64,000 bases of DNA, from positions 16,253-80,252 of the forward strand of contig JADJOY010000011.1 in NCBI GenBank assembly GCA_016713535.1, given 5' to 3'. Numbering within the stretch: the stretch's first letter is position 1; each line of letters opens with the position of its first letter. Made by a program: the position numbers and the translations under genes. Shown piece by piece: positions 54,950 to 63,927 of the stretch. The notes under the pieces were generated by a model, which was given only the letters and a program-made list of their open reading frames with translations, was not told the origin of the DNA and did no database searches. This stretch comes from Deltaproteobacteria bacterium (lineage in GTDB: Bacteria > JADJOY01).

Positions 54950-55288
54950 TCACGCTCTCGGGGTGTCGCCGGTGCTGCACGCTCCGCCACCGCCACCGGT
55001 GGGATCGGATGCACCGCAGCTGGGGCACGAGCCGTCCTCGCTCACCGGCAGCGAAGCGCTCCCGCCGCCCTGATCCGGTACGAAGCGCACGTTCCCCATC
55101 GCCTTGAGGTCGTTCAGCACCTCGCTCTGCGAGCGCGACACCGAGGCGCGGAAGGTGCTCATGACGCGGTCGGTCTTGCGGCTTCCGCACTCCTTGCACT
55201 TCACGCCGAACCAGTGGAACTGGTCGATCTTCTCGAGGTAGCCCGAGGTCGAGCCACACTTGCGGCAGCGATATTCGTAGAGCGGCAC
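54950..55288 (-). CDS. FmdB-family zinc-ribbon protein
   Basis: The 112-residue protein starts at a GTG with gaggtg six bases upstream (MPLYEYRCRKCGSTSGYLEK). It carries the FmdB/CxxC zinc ribbon: C-x2-C at about residues 7-10 and C-x2-C in VKCKECGSRKTDRVMSTF. A C-terminal extension has another CPSCGA pair and a glycine-rich run. FmdB-like proteins are small, probably nucleic-acid- or protein-binding regulators of unclear role. The variable tail with extra cysteines is unremarkable for the family. Confidence 0.85.
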   Translation of the reverse strand: MPLYEYRCRKCGSTSGYLEKIDQFHWFGVKCKECGSRKTDRVMSTFRASVSRSQSEVLNDLKAMGNVRFVPDQGGGSASLPVSEDGSCPSCGASDPTGGGGGACSTGDTPRA

Positions 55289-55400
55289 GGCAGTCACCTC
55301 ACGGGCCAACGAGGACCCGGTCGCAAACGCGAGGGGCGATCGAGTATATCGGGCGGCGCACGCCGCCCACAAATCCGGCGCCGCGGAATATCCCTGGAAA

Positions 55401-55889
55401 ATGGCCCGTTACGACGCTCTCGACGTGGGCGAGATGGTCCTCGACGATCTCGACGAGGTGCTCGCCGTCGACGCTCGCGCGCTCAAGAGCTCGTGGTCGC
55501 GCGCCCACTTCCTGGTCGAGCTCGAGAGCCCGCTCGGCGCCGCCTACGTGGCGCGCTCGCCGCGCCATCGCGACGGTGCGTTGCTCGGCTTCGCGGTGGT
55601 GCGAGTGGTCGCCGACGAGTGCGAGGTGCTCACCGTCGCCGTCGACCCCAAGGCGCGCCGCCGCGGGGTGGGTCGCGCGCTCCTCGAGCGCGCTCTCGGT
55701 GACGCCCAGCGCCGCGGCGCGACTCGCGCTCACCTCGAGGTGCGCGCCGGTAACCGCGCCGCGATCGCGCTCTACGCCCTGCTCGGCTTCGGCGAGCGAG
55801 GGCTTCGCGCGCGCTACTACGTGAACCCGACGGAGGACGCGCTGCTCATGACCGCCGACCTCGCTCGACCCGAGGTGGAGGCTACGTAG
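55401..55889 (+). CDS. rimI: Ribosomal protein S18 alanine N-acetyltransferase-like GNAT
   Basis: The 162-residue GNAT protein matches RimI order: VLDDLDEVLAVDARALKSSW, SRAHFLVELESPLGAAYVAR, VVADECEVLTVAVDPKARRR with GVGRALLERAL (CoA loop), LEVRAGNRAAIALYALLGFG and the end RARYYVNPTEDALLM, the characteristic Tyr-Tyr and Glu-Asp-Ala-x2-Met of RimI. It acetylates protein N-terminal alanine. The start lies about 110 bp from the divergent fmdB-like gene. Confidence 0.88.
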   Translation: MARYDALDVGEMVLDDLDEVLAVDARALKSSWSRAHFLVELESPLGAAYVARSPRHRDGALLGFAVVRVVADECEVLTVAVDPKARRRGVGRALLERALGDAQRRGATRAHLEVRAGNRAAIALYALLGFGERGLRARYYVNPTEDALLMTADLARPEVEAT

Positions 55890-55944
55890 CGCGGGGGCTC
55901 GTCCCCCGCCGGTCGGCCCGCGGGGAACGAGCCGCCGCGCCACG
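55885..55944. repeat. Inverted repeat, second copy of the 20452-type palindrome
   Basis: The left arm cgtagcgcgggggctcgtcc (to 55909) is identical to that at 20452. The right arm (55920-55944) has four or five substitutions. It lies between the convergent rimI and alkaline phosphatase genes, where it could terminate both. The decay of only one arm suggests an older copy. Confidence 0.75.
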
Positions 55945-55952
55945 AGTCCGCT

Positions 55953-57581
55953 TCACTCGAGCCCGAGCGCCTCCATCAGGATCCGCCCGAGCTCGGACTC
56001 GTGGTGGAGCCCCTCGAGCCGGCGGGTCCACGCGCGCGGCCCGCTCGCGACGGCGAGGACCAGCGTCGAGGTGTGGGTGCCGGTCCCCCACACCACTCCC
56101 TGCTCGCGAGCGAGCGCGCGCCCGAGCAGCGCGGCGCGGGCGCGCGGCGGATCGACGTAGAACTCCTTGAAGTCGGCGATGCGCGGAAAGGTGCGCTCGT
56201 CGAGGTAGCGGTGCCCGGCGACGTAGGTCTCGTTGGGCTCGGTGGCGAGGACGGCGCGAGCGTCGTCGACGGTGATCGGGAACGCGGACGCGGCGTTCAC
56301 GAGCGCCACGAGCGCCTCGGGCGTGCGCTCGGCGACCGGGCGCGTGTCGAGGGTGTCGAGGAGCTCGCCGAAGCTCGCGCGCTGGGCGTGGAGCCGGTCG
56401 AGCACCGCGGGATCGCCGTAGTTGAACTCGGTCCGGAATGGCTCCCCCGCCAGCGCCTGGCCGGAGAGCGCCAGGCCCGACGGCAGCTTCCAGCGTGAGT
56501 AGCTGAAACCGAACGAGCCGGTCTCGTGGTCGGCGGTGACGAGCACCAGCGTCTCGGGATGATCGGCCGCCCAGTCGCGGATCAGGCCCACGGTCTCGTC
56601 GAAGGCGAGCATCTCGTGGAGCAGGTCGCCGGCGTCGTTGTCGTGGCCGGCCCAGTCGATCTGTCCTCCCGCCTCCACCATCAAGAAGAAGCCACGCGCC
56701 GAGCGCGACAGGCGCTCGAGCGCCGCCTGCGTCATCTCGCTCACGGTGGGAACGGTGCGCGCCGGATCGGCGCTCATCCGGTGCATGGCGATCGCGTCCG
56801 GCATGGCGCCCGAGGCGAAGAGGCCGAGCACACGCTCGCCACGGGCCGCGGCGAGCCCGTCGCGATCGAACACCACCGGGTAGCCGAGGGCCCGCGCCTC
56901 GGCCACCAGGTCGCGCTGGTCGTGGCGCTTCGACTCGAGGCGGAAGCTCGGCGGCAGCCGCGCGCGCCACGCCGCGCGCACCGCCGAGCCCTCGTCGCCG
57001 ACCTGCGCCGGCAGGAAGCTGCGCAGTCCGCCCGAGAGCATCACGTCGGGCTGCGTCGTGAGAAGGTCCTCGGCGATCTCGGCCTCCTGGTAGCGGTAGG
57101 GCCGATGCGCGGCGAACGCTGCGGGTGTCGCGTCGGTGATGCGCACGTTGGAGACCAGCCCGGTCGCGTAGCCGGCCTTCCGTGCCTTCTCGAGGATCGT
57201 CTGCGCCGGGTTCCCGTCGGCGTCGACGCCGATCATCCCCGGGCGCGACGGGCCTGCGATCGCGAGCTGCGTCGCCGAGCCTGCCGAGTCGTTGACGAGC
57301 CCGTCGGCGGGCTCGGTGCTCGAGAGCCCGGTCTGCCCCTCGCGCATGAGCTTCACGAGCGCGAGCTCACGACCTTTCACCACCGAGTGGGGTGCGTGGC
57401 GGGCGTACAGGTTCGCGAGCGCCACCTGCTGGGGACCCATGCCGTCACCGATCACCAGGATCACGTTGCGCACCCGGGTCGCGCTCGGCGCGTCGCGCAG
57501 CACGGCCTGCGAGCGGCACGAGAGGGACGTCGTGACGACCCAGACCAGCATGACCAGCACGTATCGACGACCGATCGTCAC
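55953..57581 (-). CDS. Alkaline phosphatase (PhoA family), predicted lipoprotein
   Basis: The 542-residue protein starts at a GTG with ggagcg upstream (VTIGRRYVLVMLVWVVTTSL) and has a candidate lipobox ending at SLSC. The phosphatase core shows VRNVILVIGDGMGPQQVALA (first metal Asp), VNDSAGSATQLAIAG (nucleophile Ser in DSA), VEAGGQIDWAGHDNDAGDLL (metal His/Asp), LVLVTADHETGSFGFSY and WGTGTHTSTLVLAVASGP (metal His). It releases phosphate from monoesters at the periplasmic face. It is divergent from the phosphonate operon, so both may respond to phosphate supply, though no clear Pho box was found in the 282 bp between them. Confidence 0.92.
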   Translation of the reverse strand: MTIGRRYVLVMLVWVVTTSLSCRSQAVLRDAPSATRVRNVILVIGDGMGPQQVALANLYARHAPHSVVKGRELALVKLMREGQTGLSSTEPADGLVNDSAGSATQLAIAGPSRPGMIGVDADGNPAQTILEKARKAGYATGLVSNVRITDATPAAFAAHRPYRYQEAEIAEDLLTTQPDVMLSGGLRSFLPAQVGDEGSAVRAAWRARLPPSFRLESKRHDQRDLVAEARALGYPVVFDRDGLAAARGERVLGLFASGAMPDAIAMHRMSADPARTVPTVSEMTQAALERLSRSARGFFLMVEAGGQIDWAGHDNDAGDLLHEMLAFDETVGLIRDWAADHPETLVLVTADHETGSFGFSYSRWKLPSGLALSGQALAGEPFRTEFNYGDPAVLDRLHAQRASFGELLDTLDTRPVAERTPEALVALVNAASAFPITVDDARAVLATEPNETYVAGHRYLDERTFPRIADFKEFYVDPPRARAALLGRALAREQGVVWGTGTHTSTLVLAVASGPRAWTRRLEGLHHESELGRILMEALGLE

Positions 57582-57863
57582 GAGGGCGCTCCGTTCTCGG
57601 ATCCACGTCCCGGGGCGCGCTGCGGACTCGTGGCGCGTTTCGTGGGTGTGGGGCGAGCAACGATGCCCGGCCTCGATGGCGGGCAGCGGGCGCGTACGTG
57701 GCTTCTCGATGGCGCCGGCGCGCGCCGCCGATTCGTTGCGCGCCTGACACCTGCGCGACATCCGACGGTCGCGAGCCGCCGGTAGCGTTACGGGCCTTCG
57801 GGAGGTGCGGGCGGCGCACCGATCGCGGGCCGCGCCTCGCGCAGCCTGGCGGAGACACCTTCG

Positions 57864-58913
57864 ATGGCTCGAGATCGCTCCTCGTTGCTTCGCGCCATCG
57901 GCGCGCTGGCGCTCGCCGCGGCCGGGGCGGTCGCGTTCGCGGCTCCCGCCGCGGCCAGCCGCACGCCCATCCTGGTCTACACGGCGCTCGAGGCCGACGA
58001 CCTCAGGAAGTACAAGGAGGCCTTCGAGCGAGAGGTCCCCGACGTCGAGATCCGCTGGGTCCGTGACTCGACGGGCGTCGTCACGGCCAAGCTCCTCGCC
58101 GAGCGCGACAACCCCCAGGCGGACGTGGTGTGGGGGCTGGTCGCGACCAGCATCGTCGAGCTCGACCAGGAGGGGCTGATCGAGCGGTACGCGCCCGCCG
58201 GGCTGGCGGAGATCGGGCCGCGCTACCGAGATCCCGCGGACCCACCGAGCTGGGTCGGCATGGAGGCGCTCGTCGCCACGGCATGCGTCAACACCCTCGA
58301 GGCGAAGAAGCACGGCCTGCCGCCGATCACCTCGTGGAAGGACCTGACCAAGCCCGAGTTCAAGGGGCAGGTCTCGATGCCGGATCCGAGCTCCTCGGGC
58401 ACGGGCTTGCTCAACGTCGCGAGCTGGCTCCAGGCCTTCGGCGACGAGGCGGGCTGGGCCTTCATGGAGGCCCTCGACGAGAACGTCTCCGTCTACACCC
58501 ACTCGGGCTCGAAGCCGTGCAAGGACGCCGCGATCGGCGAGACCACCGTCGGCATCTCGTTCGACTCGCGGGGGCTGCGCCTCAAGGAAAAGGGCGCGCC
58601 GATCGAGCTGGTGTTTCCAGGCGAAGGCGTCGGCTGGGACATGGACGCGACCGCGATCGTGAAGGGCACGAAGCACCTGGAGGCCGCGAAGAAGCTCGCC
58701 GACTGGGCGGTCACGCGCGCCGCGAACGAGGTCTACGCCCAGGGTTACTCCGTGGTCGCGAGGCCGGGGGTGGCGAAGCTCTCGCCCTTCGAGCCCGCCG
58801 ACCTCGAGAAGCGCCTCATCGCCAACGACTTCGGGTGGATCGGCAAGAACCGCAAGGCGATTCTGGCCGAGTGGCAGAAGCGCTTCGGCTCGAAGAGCGA
58901 GAAGGAGCCGTGA
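57864..58913 (+). CDS. phnS: 2-aminoethylphosphonate ABC transporter, substrate-binding protein
   Basis: The 349-residue exported protein has a signal peptide ending AAPAAASRT. The mature part follows the AEP-binding family: TPILVYTALEADDLRKYKEA, FEREVPDVEIRWVRDSTGVV, NPQADVVWGLVATSIVELDQ, ISFDSRGLRLKEKGAPIELV and EGVGWDMDATAIVKGTKHLE. Type II (Fe3+/AEP-like) binding-protein fold. It delivers AEP to the PhnT/PhnU transporter encoded next. The stop overlaps the GTG of the ATPase gene. Specificity for AEP rests on family resemblance plus the adjacent phnW-phnX pair. Confidence 0.93.
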   Translation: MARDRSSLLRAIGALALAAAGAVAFAAPAAASRTPILVYTALEADDLRKYKEAFEREVPDVEIRWVRDSTGVVTAKLLAERDNPQADVVWGLVATSIVELDQEGLIERYAPAGLAEIGPRYRDPADPPSWVGMEALVATACVNTLEAKKHGLPPITSWKDLTKPEFKGQVSMPDPSSSGTGLLNVASWLQAFGDEAGWAFMEALDENVSVYTHSGSKPCKDAAIGETTVGISFDSRGLRLKEKGAPIELVFPGEGVGWDMDATAIVKGTKHLEAAKKLADWAVTRAANEVYAQGYSVVARPGVAKLSPFEPADLEKRLIANDFGWIGKNRKAILAEWQKRFGSKSEKEP

Positions 58914-60113
58914 GCGCCGTGGCCGTCTACCCCCCCGCGGACGCGCGCCGAAAGCGCGTCTCCTCGCTCACCCCCCGACTCCGAGGCGGGTACGGCGGCG
59001 GCGCGGGCCCGCCAACCCTACCTGCGGATCGAGGAGCTCTCGAAGTCGTACGGCGGATTCCACGCGCTGCGCCGCGTGTCGCTCGAGGTCTTCGAGGGCG
59101 AGCTGGTGTGTTTCCTCGGTCCGTCTGGATGCGGCAAGACCACGCTCTTGCGTGCCATCGCTGGCCTGGCGCCGCAGGATGCGGGACGGATCGAGCAGGC
59201 CGGGCGCGACATCTCGCGGCTGCCGCCGTCGCGCCGCGACTACGGCATCGTGTTCCAGTCGTACGCGCTCTTCCCCAACCTCACGGTGGCCGCGAACGTC
59301 GGCTACGGCCTCGCGTCGCGCCACCTGCCGCGCGCCGGGATCGAGGCCCGGGTGAAGGAGCTGCTCGAGCTCGTCGGGCTCGCGACCTCGGGGGCCAAGT
59401 ATCCGAACCAGCTCTCGGGCGGTCAGCAGCAGCGCGTCGCGCTGGCGCGCGCGCTCGCGACCTCGCCCGGTCTGCTGCTCCTCGACGAGCCGCTCAGCGC
59501 TCTCGACGCCCAGGTGCGCGCCCACCTGCGGCACGAGATCAAGCACCTGACGCGCCGACTCAGGCTCACGACCATCCTCGTCACCCACGATCAAGAAGAG
59601 GCCCTCGCCATGGCCGACCGGATCGTGGTGATGAACCATGGCGTGATCGAGCAGGTCGGGACTCCGCTCGAGATCTACTGCACGCCCGCCACGCCGTTCG
59701 TCGCCGACTTCGTGGGCAAGATGAACTCGATCCCCGGAACGCTCGCCGACGACGGCGGTGTCCGTGTCGGTGCCCGCTCGTTCCACGTCGATCCGGTCGG
59801 CCTCGACGCCGTCAACGGATGGGCCGCCGGGACGGGCGTGGTGGTGTGCGCGCGGCCCGAGGACGTGATCGTGACCCGCGCGAACGACGCCGCCGCGCGC
59901 AACAGCCTCGACGCAACCGTCGACGCGCTCGACTTCCTGGGGGCGTTCTTCCGCGCGACGCTGGCGGCCGTGGACGGCGGGATCCCGCCGATCCTCGCCG
60001 ATCTCTCCGTGCAGGTGGTGCGGGGACTGGCCCTCGCCGAAGGCGAGCGCGTGTGCGTTCGGCTACCCGCCGAGCGCCTGCGGGTCTTCCCGAGCGTCAC
60101 CGCGGCCGATTGA
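58910..60113 (+). CDS. phnT: 2-aminoethylphosphonate ABC transporter, ATP-binding protein (frameshift near 5' end)
   Basis: The ATPase has Walker A GPSGCGKTTLLRAIAG, the Q-loop in YGIVFQSYALF, signature LSGGQQQRVALARALATSP, Walker B LLLLDEPLSALD and the switch His TTILVTHDQEEALAMAD. A C-terminal TOBE-like region follows. The main frame has no start codon upstream of 59076, which would cut off the Walker A. Removing one C from the seven-C run 58930-58936 links the overlapping GTG at 58910 (MSAVAVYPP) to RTRAESASPRSPPDSEAGTA and QPYLRIEELSKSYGGFHALR, giving a 400-residue protein. The shift is another homopolymer case. It powers AEP import. Confidence 0.9.
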
Positions 60114-60129
60114 GGGACGGAGCGGAGCC

Positions 60130-61843
60130 ATGGCGACCCACAGCCTCGAGGTGTCAAGGCCCGCGCCGCTCGTCCGTGCCGGCGTGCGAGCGGGCGCCGA
60201 CGAGTGGATCCAGCGGGTCGCGATCGGGGCGCTGCTGGTGGCGTTCACGCTCGGACTGGTGGTCCCGCTCGGCTTGCTGGTGCTCAAGAGCTTTCGCGAC
60301 GCGAGCGGCGCTTTCGTCGGCGTCGCCAACTACGCCCGCTACTTCTCGACGCCCGCGCTGGCGGCGGCGATCGAGCACAGCGTGGTGGTCGCGGGCAGCG
60401 CCACGCTGATCACGATCGCGCTCGCGTTCGTCTACGCGTACGGGCTCGAGCGCACCTCGATGCCTTTCAAGCCGCTCTTCCGGGTCGCGGCACTCGCTCC
60501 CGCGCTCGCGCCCTCGCTGCTGCCCGGCATCTCGTTCGTGTACCTGTTCGGCAGGCAAGGCTTGCTCCGGGAATGGATGGGCGACGCCTCGATCTACGGC
60601 CCGATCGGGATCGTCGCCGGGCTCTCCTTCTACGCATTCCCGGCGGCGGTGATGGTGCTGGTGACGGCGCTCTCGACCGCCGATCAGCGTCTCTACGAGG
60701 CCGCCGAATCGCTCGGCGCGGGGCGCCTGCGGACCTTCTGGACGGTGACCTTGCCCGGTGTGCGCTACGGGCTGGTGAGCGCGGCGCTGGTGCTCTTCAC
60801 GCTCACCATCACCGACTTCGGCGTCGCCAAGGTGATCGGCGGCAGCTACGCGGTGCTCGCCACCGACATCTACAAGCAGGTGGTCGGCCAGCAGGACTTC
60901 CAGATGGGCGCGGTGGTGAGCGTGGTGCTGCTCGTGCCCGCGGTCCTGGCGTTCGTGATCGACCGGCTGATGCAGCGCCGCCAGGCGGCGCTGATGTCGG
61001 CGCGTTCGGTGCCGTTCGCGCCGCGGCCCGATCGAGTGCGCGACGCCGTCTTCGGCCTCGCTTGCCTGGCGAGGGCGGTGGCGGTGGTCGCGGTGCTCGC
61101 GGTGTCGGGCTTCGCGTCGCTCGTGCGGATGTGGCCCTACGACTTGAGCTTGGTCCTCGACAACTACCGCTTCGATCTCGTGGACGGCGGCGGCTGGTCG
61201 GCCTACCGCTCGAGCCTGGTGCTGGCGGGATCCACCGCCGTGATCGGCACCGCGGTGATCTTCGCGGGCGCCTACCTGGTGGAGAAGGCGCGCGGTCTCG
61301 CCGGGCCGCGCGCGCTGCTCCAGCTTCTCGCGGTGCTGCCGCTCGCGGTCCCCGGAGTGGTGCTCGGGCTCGCCTACATCTTCTTCTTCAACTCGGCGGC
61401 GAACCCGCTGCACGGGCTCTACCGCACCATGCCGCTCCTGGTGGCGTGCACGATCGTCCACTTCTACAGCGTCGGCCACATGACCGCGATCACCGCGCTC
61501 AAGCAGCTCGATCCCGAGGTCGAGGCGGTGTCGGCGTCGCTCCAGGTGCCGTTCTACAGGACCCTCGCGCGGGTCACGGTTCCGCTCACGCTGCCGGCGC
61601 TCCTCGACGTGGCGATGATGCTGTTCGCCAACGCGATGACCACGGTCTCCGCGCTGGTGTTCCTCTACGGCCCCGACACCCAGCTCGCGTCGGTGGCGGT
61701 GCTCAACATGGACGACGCCGGCGACACGGCGCCCGCGGCGGCGATGGCGATGGTCATCGTGCTGACCTCCGCCGCGGTGCGCGTGATCCACGGCGTGGTC
61801 GCGCTGGATGGTGCGGCGCGCTCAAGCCTGGAAGGTCCGATGA
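60130..61843 (+). CDS. phnU: 2-aminoethylphosphonate ABC transporter, fused two-domain permease (frameshift near 3' end)
   Basis: The permease has two homologous halves of about six membrane segments, each with the EAA-type loop: STADQRLYEAAESLGAGRLR with TFWTVTLPGVRYG, and ITALKQLDPEVEAVSASLQV with PFYRTLARVTVPLTLPALL. As written, the frame runs on into phnW. The adjacent frame, entered near 61795-61803, ends RWMVRRAQAWKVR and stops at TGA 61841-61843, overlapping the phnW ATG by four bases. This is the expected family ending, so a small shift is inferred and the giant fusion rejected. The repaired length is about 570 residues, matching the fused PhnU2-type permease. Confidence 0.88.
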
Positions 61844-63000
61844 ACGGCACACTCGCTCCCGATTCGACGTCACCCGCCGGCGCCCGGCCCGCGTGCGACC
61901 CGTGGCTGCTCACGCCCGGCCCGCTCACCACCTCCACGTCGGTCAAGGCCGCGATGCTCCACGACTGGGGCTCGCGCGACGACTCGTTCATCGCGATGAC
62001 CGCGCGGGTGCGGGCGCGGATCGCGGGGCTCGCTCACGCCGCGACGACCCACGAGTGCGTGCCGCTCCAGGGCAGCGGTACCTTCGCCGTGGAGGCGACG
62101 CTCGGCACGCTGGTGCCGAGGGACGGCCAGACGCTGGTGCTCGTGAACGGCGCCTACGGACGCCGGATGGTGGAGATCCTCGAGCGGATCGGGCGCCGGG
62201 TCGTGGTCCGCGGGTGGGAAGAGCACGAGCGCGTCGACCCCTGGGTCGTCGACGACCTGCTCGTGGCCGATCCGTCGATCCGTCACGTCGCCGTCGTCCA
62301 CTGCGAGACCACCACCGGCATCCTCAACCCGCTCGCCGAGATCGCCGAGGTGGTCGCGCGTCGCGGCCGGCGGCTGCTGATCGACGCGATGAGCGCGTTC
62401 GGCGCCATCGCCGTCGACGCCCGCACCACGCCCTTCGAGGCGCTCATGGCGTCCTCGAACAAGTGCCTCGAAGGGGTGCCGGGGATCGGCTTCGCGATCG
62501 TCGAGCGCGGCGCGCTGGCCACCTCCAAGGGCAACGCCCACTCGGTCGCCCTCGACCTCCACGAGCAATGGAAGGGACTCGAGGCGAACGGCCAGTGGCG
62601 CTTCACGCCACCCACCCACGTGCTTGCGGCGCTCGATCGCGCCATCGAGGAGCACGCGCAGGAGGGCGGCGTCGTCGGGCGCGGCGCGCGCTACCGCGAC
62701 AACTGCGCGCGGCTCGTCGGCGGGATGCGGGCGATGGGTTTTCGCACGCTGCTCCCCGACGAGTGGCAGGCGCCGATCATCGTCACGTTCCATCGCCCGA
62801 CCGATCCGCGCTTCGACTTCGAGGTCTTCTACGCCGCGCTGCGCAGCCGCGGCTTCGTCATCTACCCGGGCAAGCTCACCCGCGCCGAGACCTTCCGGAT
62901 CGGCTGCATCGGTCGCATCGGCGCCGCCGAGATCGAGGGCGCGCTGGCGGCGGTGAGGGACGTCGTCCGCGAGCTGGGCTTCGATCCGGCCGCGAGCTGA
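61840..63000 (+). CDS. phnW: 2-aminoethylphosphonate:pyruvate transaminase
   Basis: The 386-residue class V PLP transaminase converts 2-aminoethylphosphonate and pyruvate to phosphonoacetaldehyde and alanine. Family landmarks are LLTPGPLTTSTSVKAAMLHD, THECVPLQGSGTFAVEATLG, VAVVHCETTTGILNPLAEIA, LLIDAMSAFGAIAVDA (PLP-pairing Asp) and MASSNKCLEGVPGIGFAIVE, where the Lys forms the Schiff base. YPGKLTRAETFRIGCIGRIG near the end is diagnostic. The ATG has ggaagg upstream and overlaps the repaired permease stop. Its product feeds PhnX encoded next. Confidence 0.96.
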   Translation: MNGTLAPDSTSPAGARPACDPWLLTPGPLTTSTSVKAAMLHDWGSRDDSFIAMTARVRARIAGLAHAATTHECVPLQGSGTFAVEATLGTLVPRDGQTLVLVNGAYGRRMVEILERIGRRVVVRGWEEHERVDPWVVDDLLVADPSIRHVAVVHCETTTGILNPLAEIAEVVARRGRRLLIDAMSAFGAIAVDARTTPFEALMASSNKCLEGVPGIGFAIVERGALATSKGNAHSVALDLHEQWKGLEANGQWRFTPPTHVLAALDRAIEEHAQEGGVVGRGARYRDNCARLVGGMRAMGFRTLLPDEWQAPIIVTFHRPTDPRFDFEVFYAALRSRGFVIYPGKLTRAETFRIGCIGRIGAAEIEGALAAVRDVVRELGFDPAAS

Positions 63001-63104
63001 GGCGCGGCCCGAAGGCTTCGTCCCCGACACACGCCCGTCGCGAGAGCGCGACGCGAGTCTCACCCACATCTCTCGAGCTCGTTGCAGCGATCCCGGAGTG
63101 ACCC

Positions 63105-63927
63105 ATGACCTCGCCTCTCTTCCGTGGCCCCGTTCGCGCCGTGATCTTCGACTGGGCCGGCACCGTCGTCGACTTCGGCTCGCGCGCGCCCGCGAGTGCC
63201 TTTCAGCAGGTCTTCGAGGGCGAGGGCGTGCCGATCACCCTCGACGAAGCGCGCGGTCCGATGGGCATGGGCAAGCGCGAGCACATCCGCGCCGTGAGCC
63301 AGATGCCCGCCGTCGCGACGCGCTGGCGCGAGGCGCGCGGCCAGGACTGCGACGAGCGCGACGTCGACCGCATGTACGCGGCGTTCGTGCCGATCCAGAT
63401 CGCTTGCATCAAGCTCCACGCCGATCTGATCCCCGGGGACGCTCGACACCGTCGCCGCCCTCGACGCGCGCGGCATCAAGGTCGGCAGCACCACCGGCTA
63501 CGCGCGCGAGATGATGGAGGTCCTCGTCCCCGAGGCGGCGGAGCGCGGCTTCGCGCCCGAGGCGGTGGTGTGCGCCTCCGACGTCTCGGAGGCGCGTCCC
63601 TCGCCGCTCATGTGCTACCGCAACGCGCTCGACCTCGGCGTGTGGCCGCTGGAGGCGTGCATCAAGGTCGACGACACGATCCCCGGCATCCACGAGGGCC
63701 GCAACGCCGGCATGTGGACGGTGGGGGTCACGCTCACCGGCAACGAGCTCGGCCTCTCGCCGGCCGAGCTCGCGGCGCTACCCGCCGACGAGCGCGCGCG
63801 CCGCAACGGCATCGCGAACCAGCGCCTGCGTGCCGCCGGCGCCCACTTCGTGATCGACGGCGTGGGCGAGCTGATGGCGGTGGTCGACGAGATCGAGCGG
63901 CGCCTCGCGCTCGGAGAGCGACCGTGA
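63105..63927 (+). CDS. phnX: Phosphonoacetaldehyde hydrolase (phosphonatase; one-base frameshift)
   Basis: The HAD-family enzyme splits phosphonoacetaldehyde to acetaldehyde and phosphate. It has the nucleophile motif VRAVIFDWAGTVVDFGSRAP, the Schiff-base Lys in GPMGMGKREHIRAVSQMP, and, in the next frame, IKVGSTTGYAREMMEVLVPE (motif II), ASDVSEARPSPLMCYRNALD and IKVDDTIPGIHEGRNAGMWT. One extra G in the GGGG run 63435-63438 causes the shift; removing it gives LIPGTLDTVAALDARG and 273 residues, the family's usual size. The stop overlaps the GTG of the next gene. Sequence error is likely. Confidence 0.94.

Noticed and set aside
57582-57863. Pho box between alkaline phosphatase and phnS
   Set aside because: The best candidate (ctgacacctgcgcgacatc) departs too far from the repeat consensus to be called.
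60130-63000. Genuine permease-PhnW fusion protein of 956 residues
   Set aside because: The alternate frame gives a typical permease C-terminus and an ATGA overlap; see the finding on this junction.
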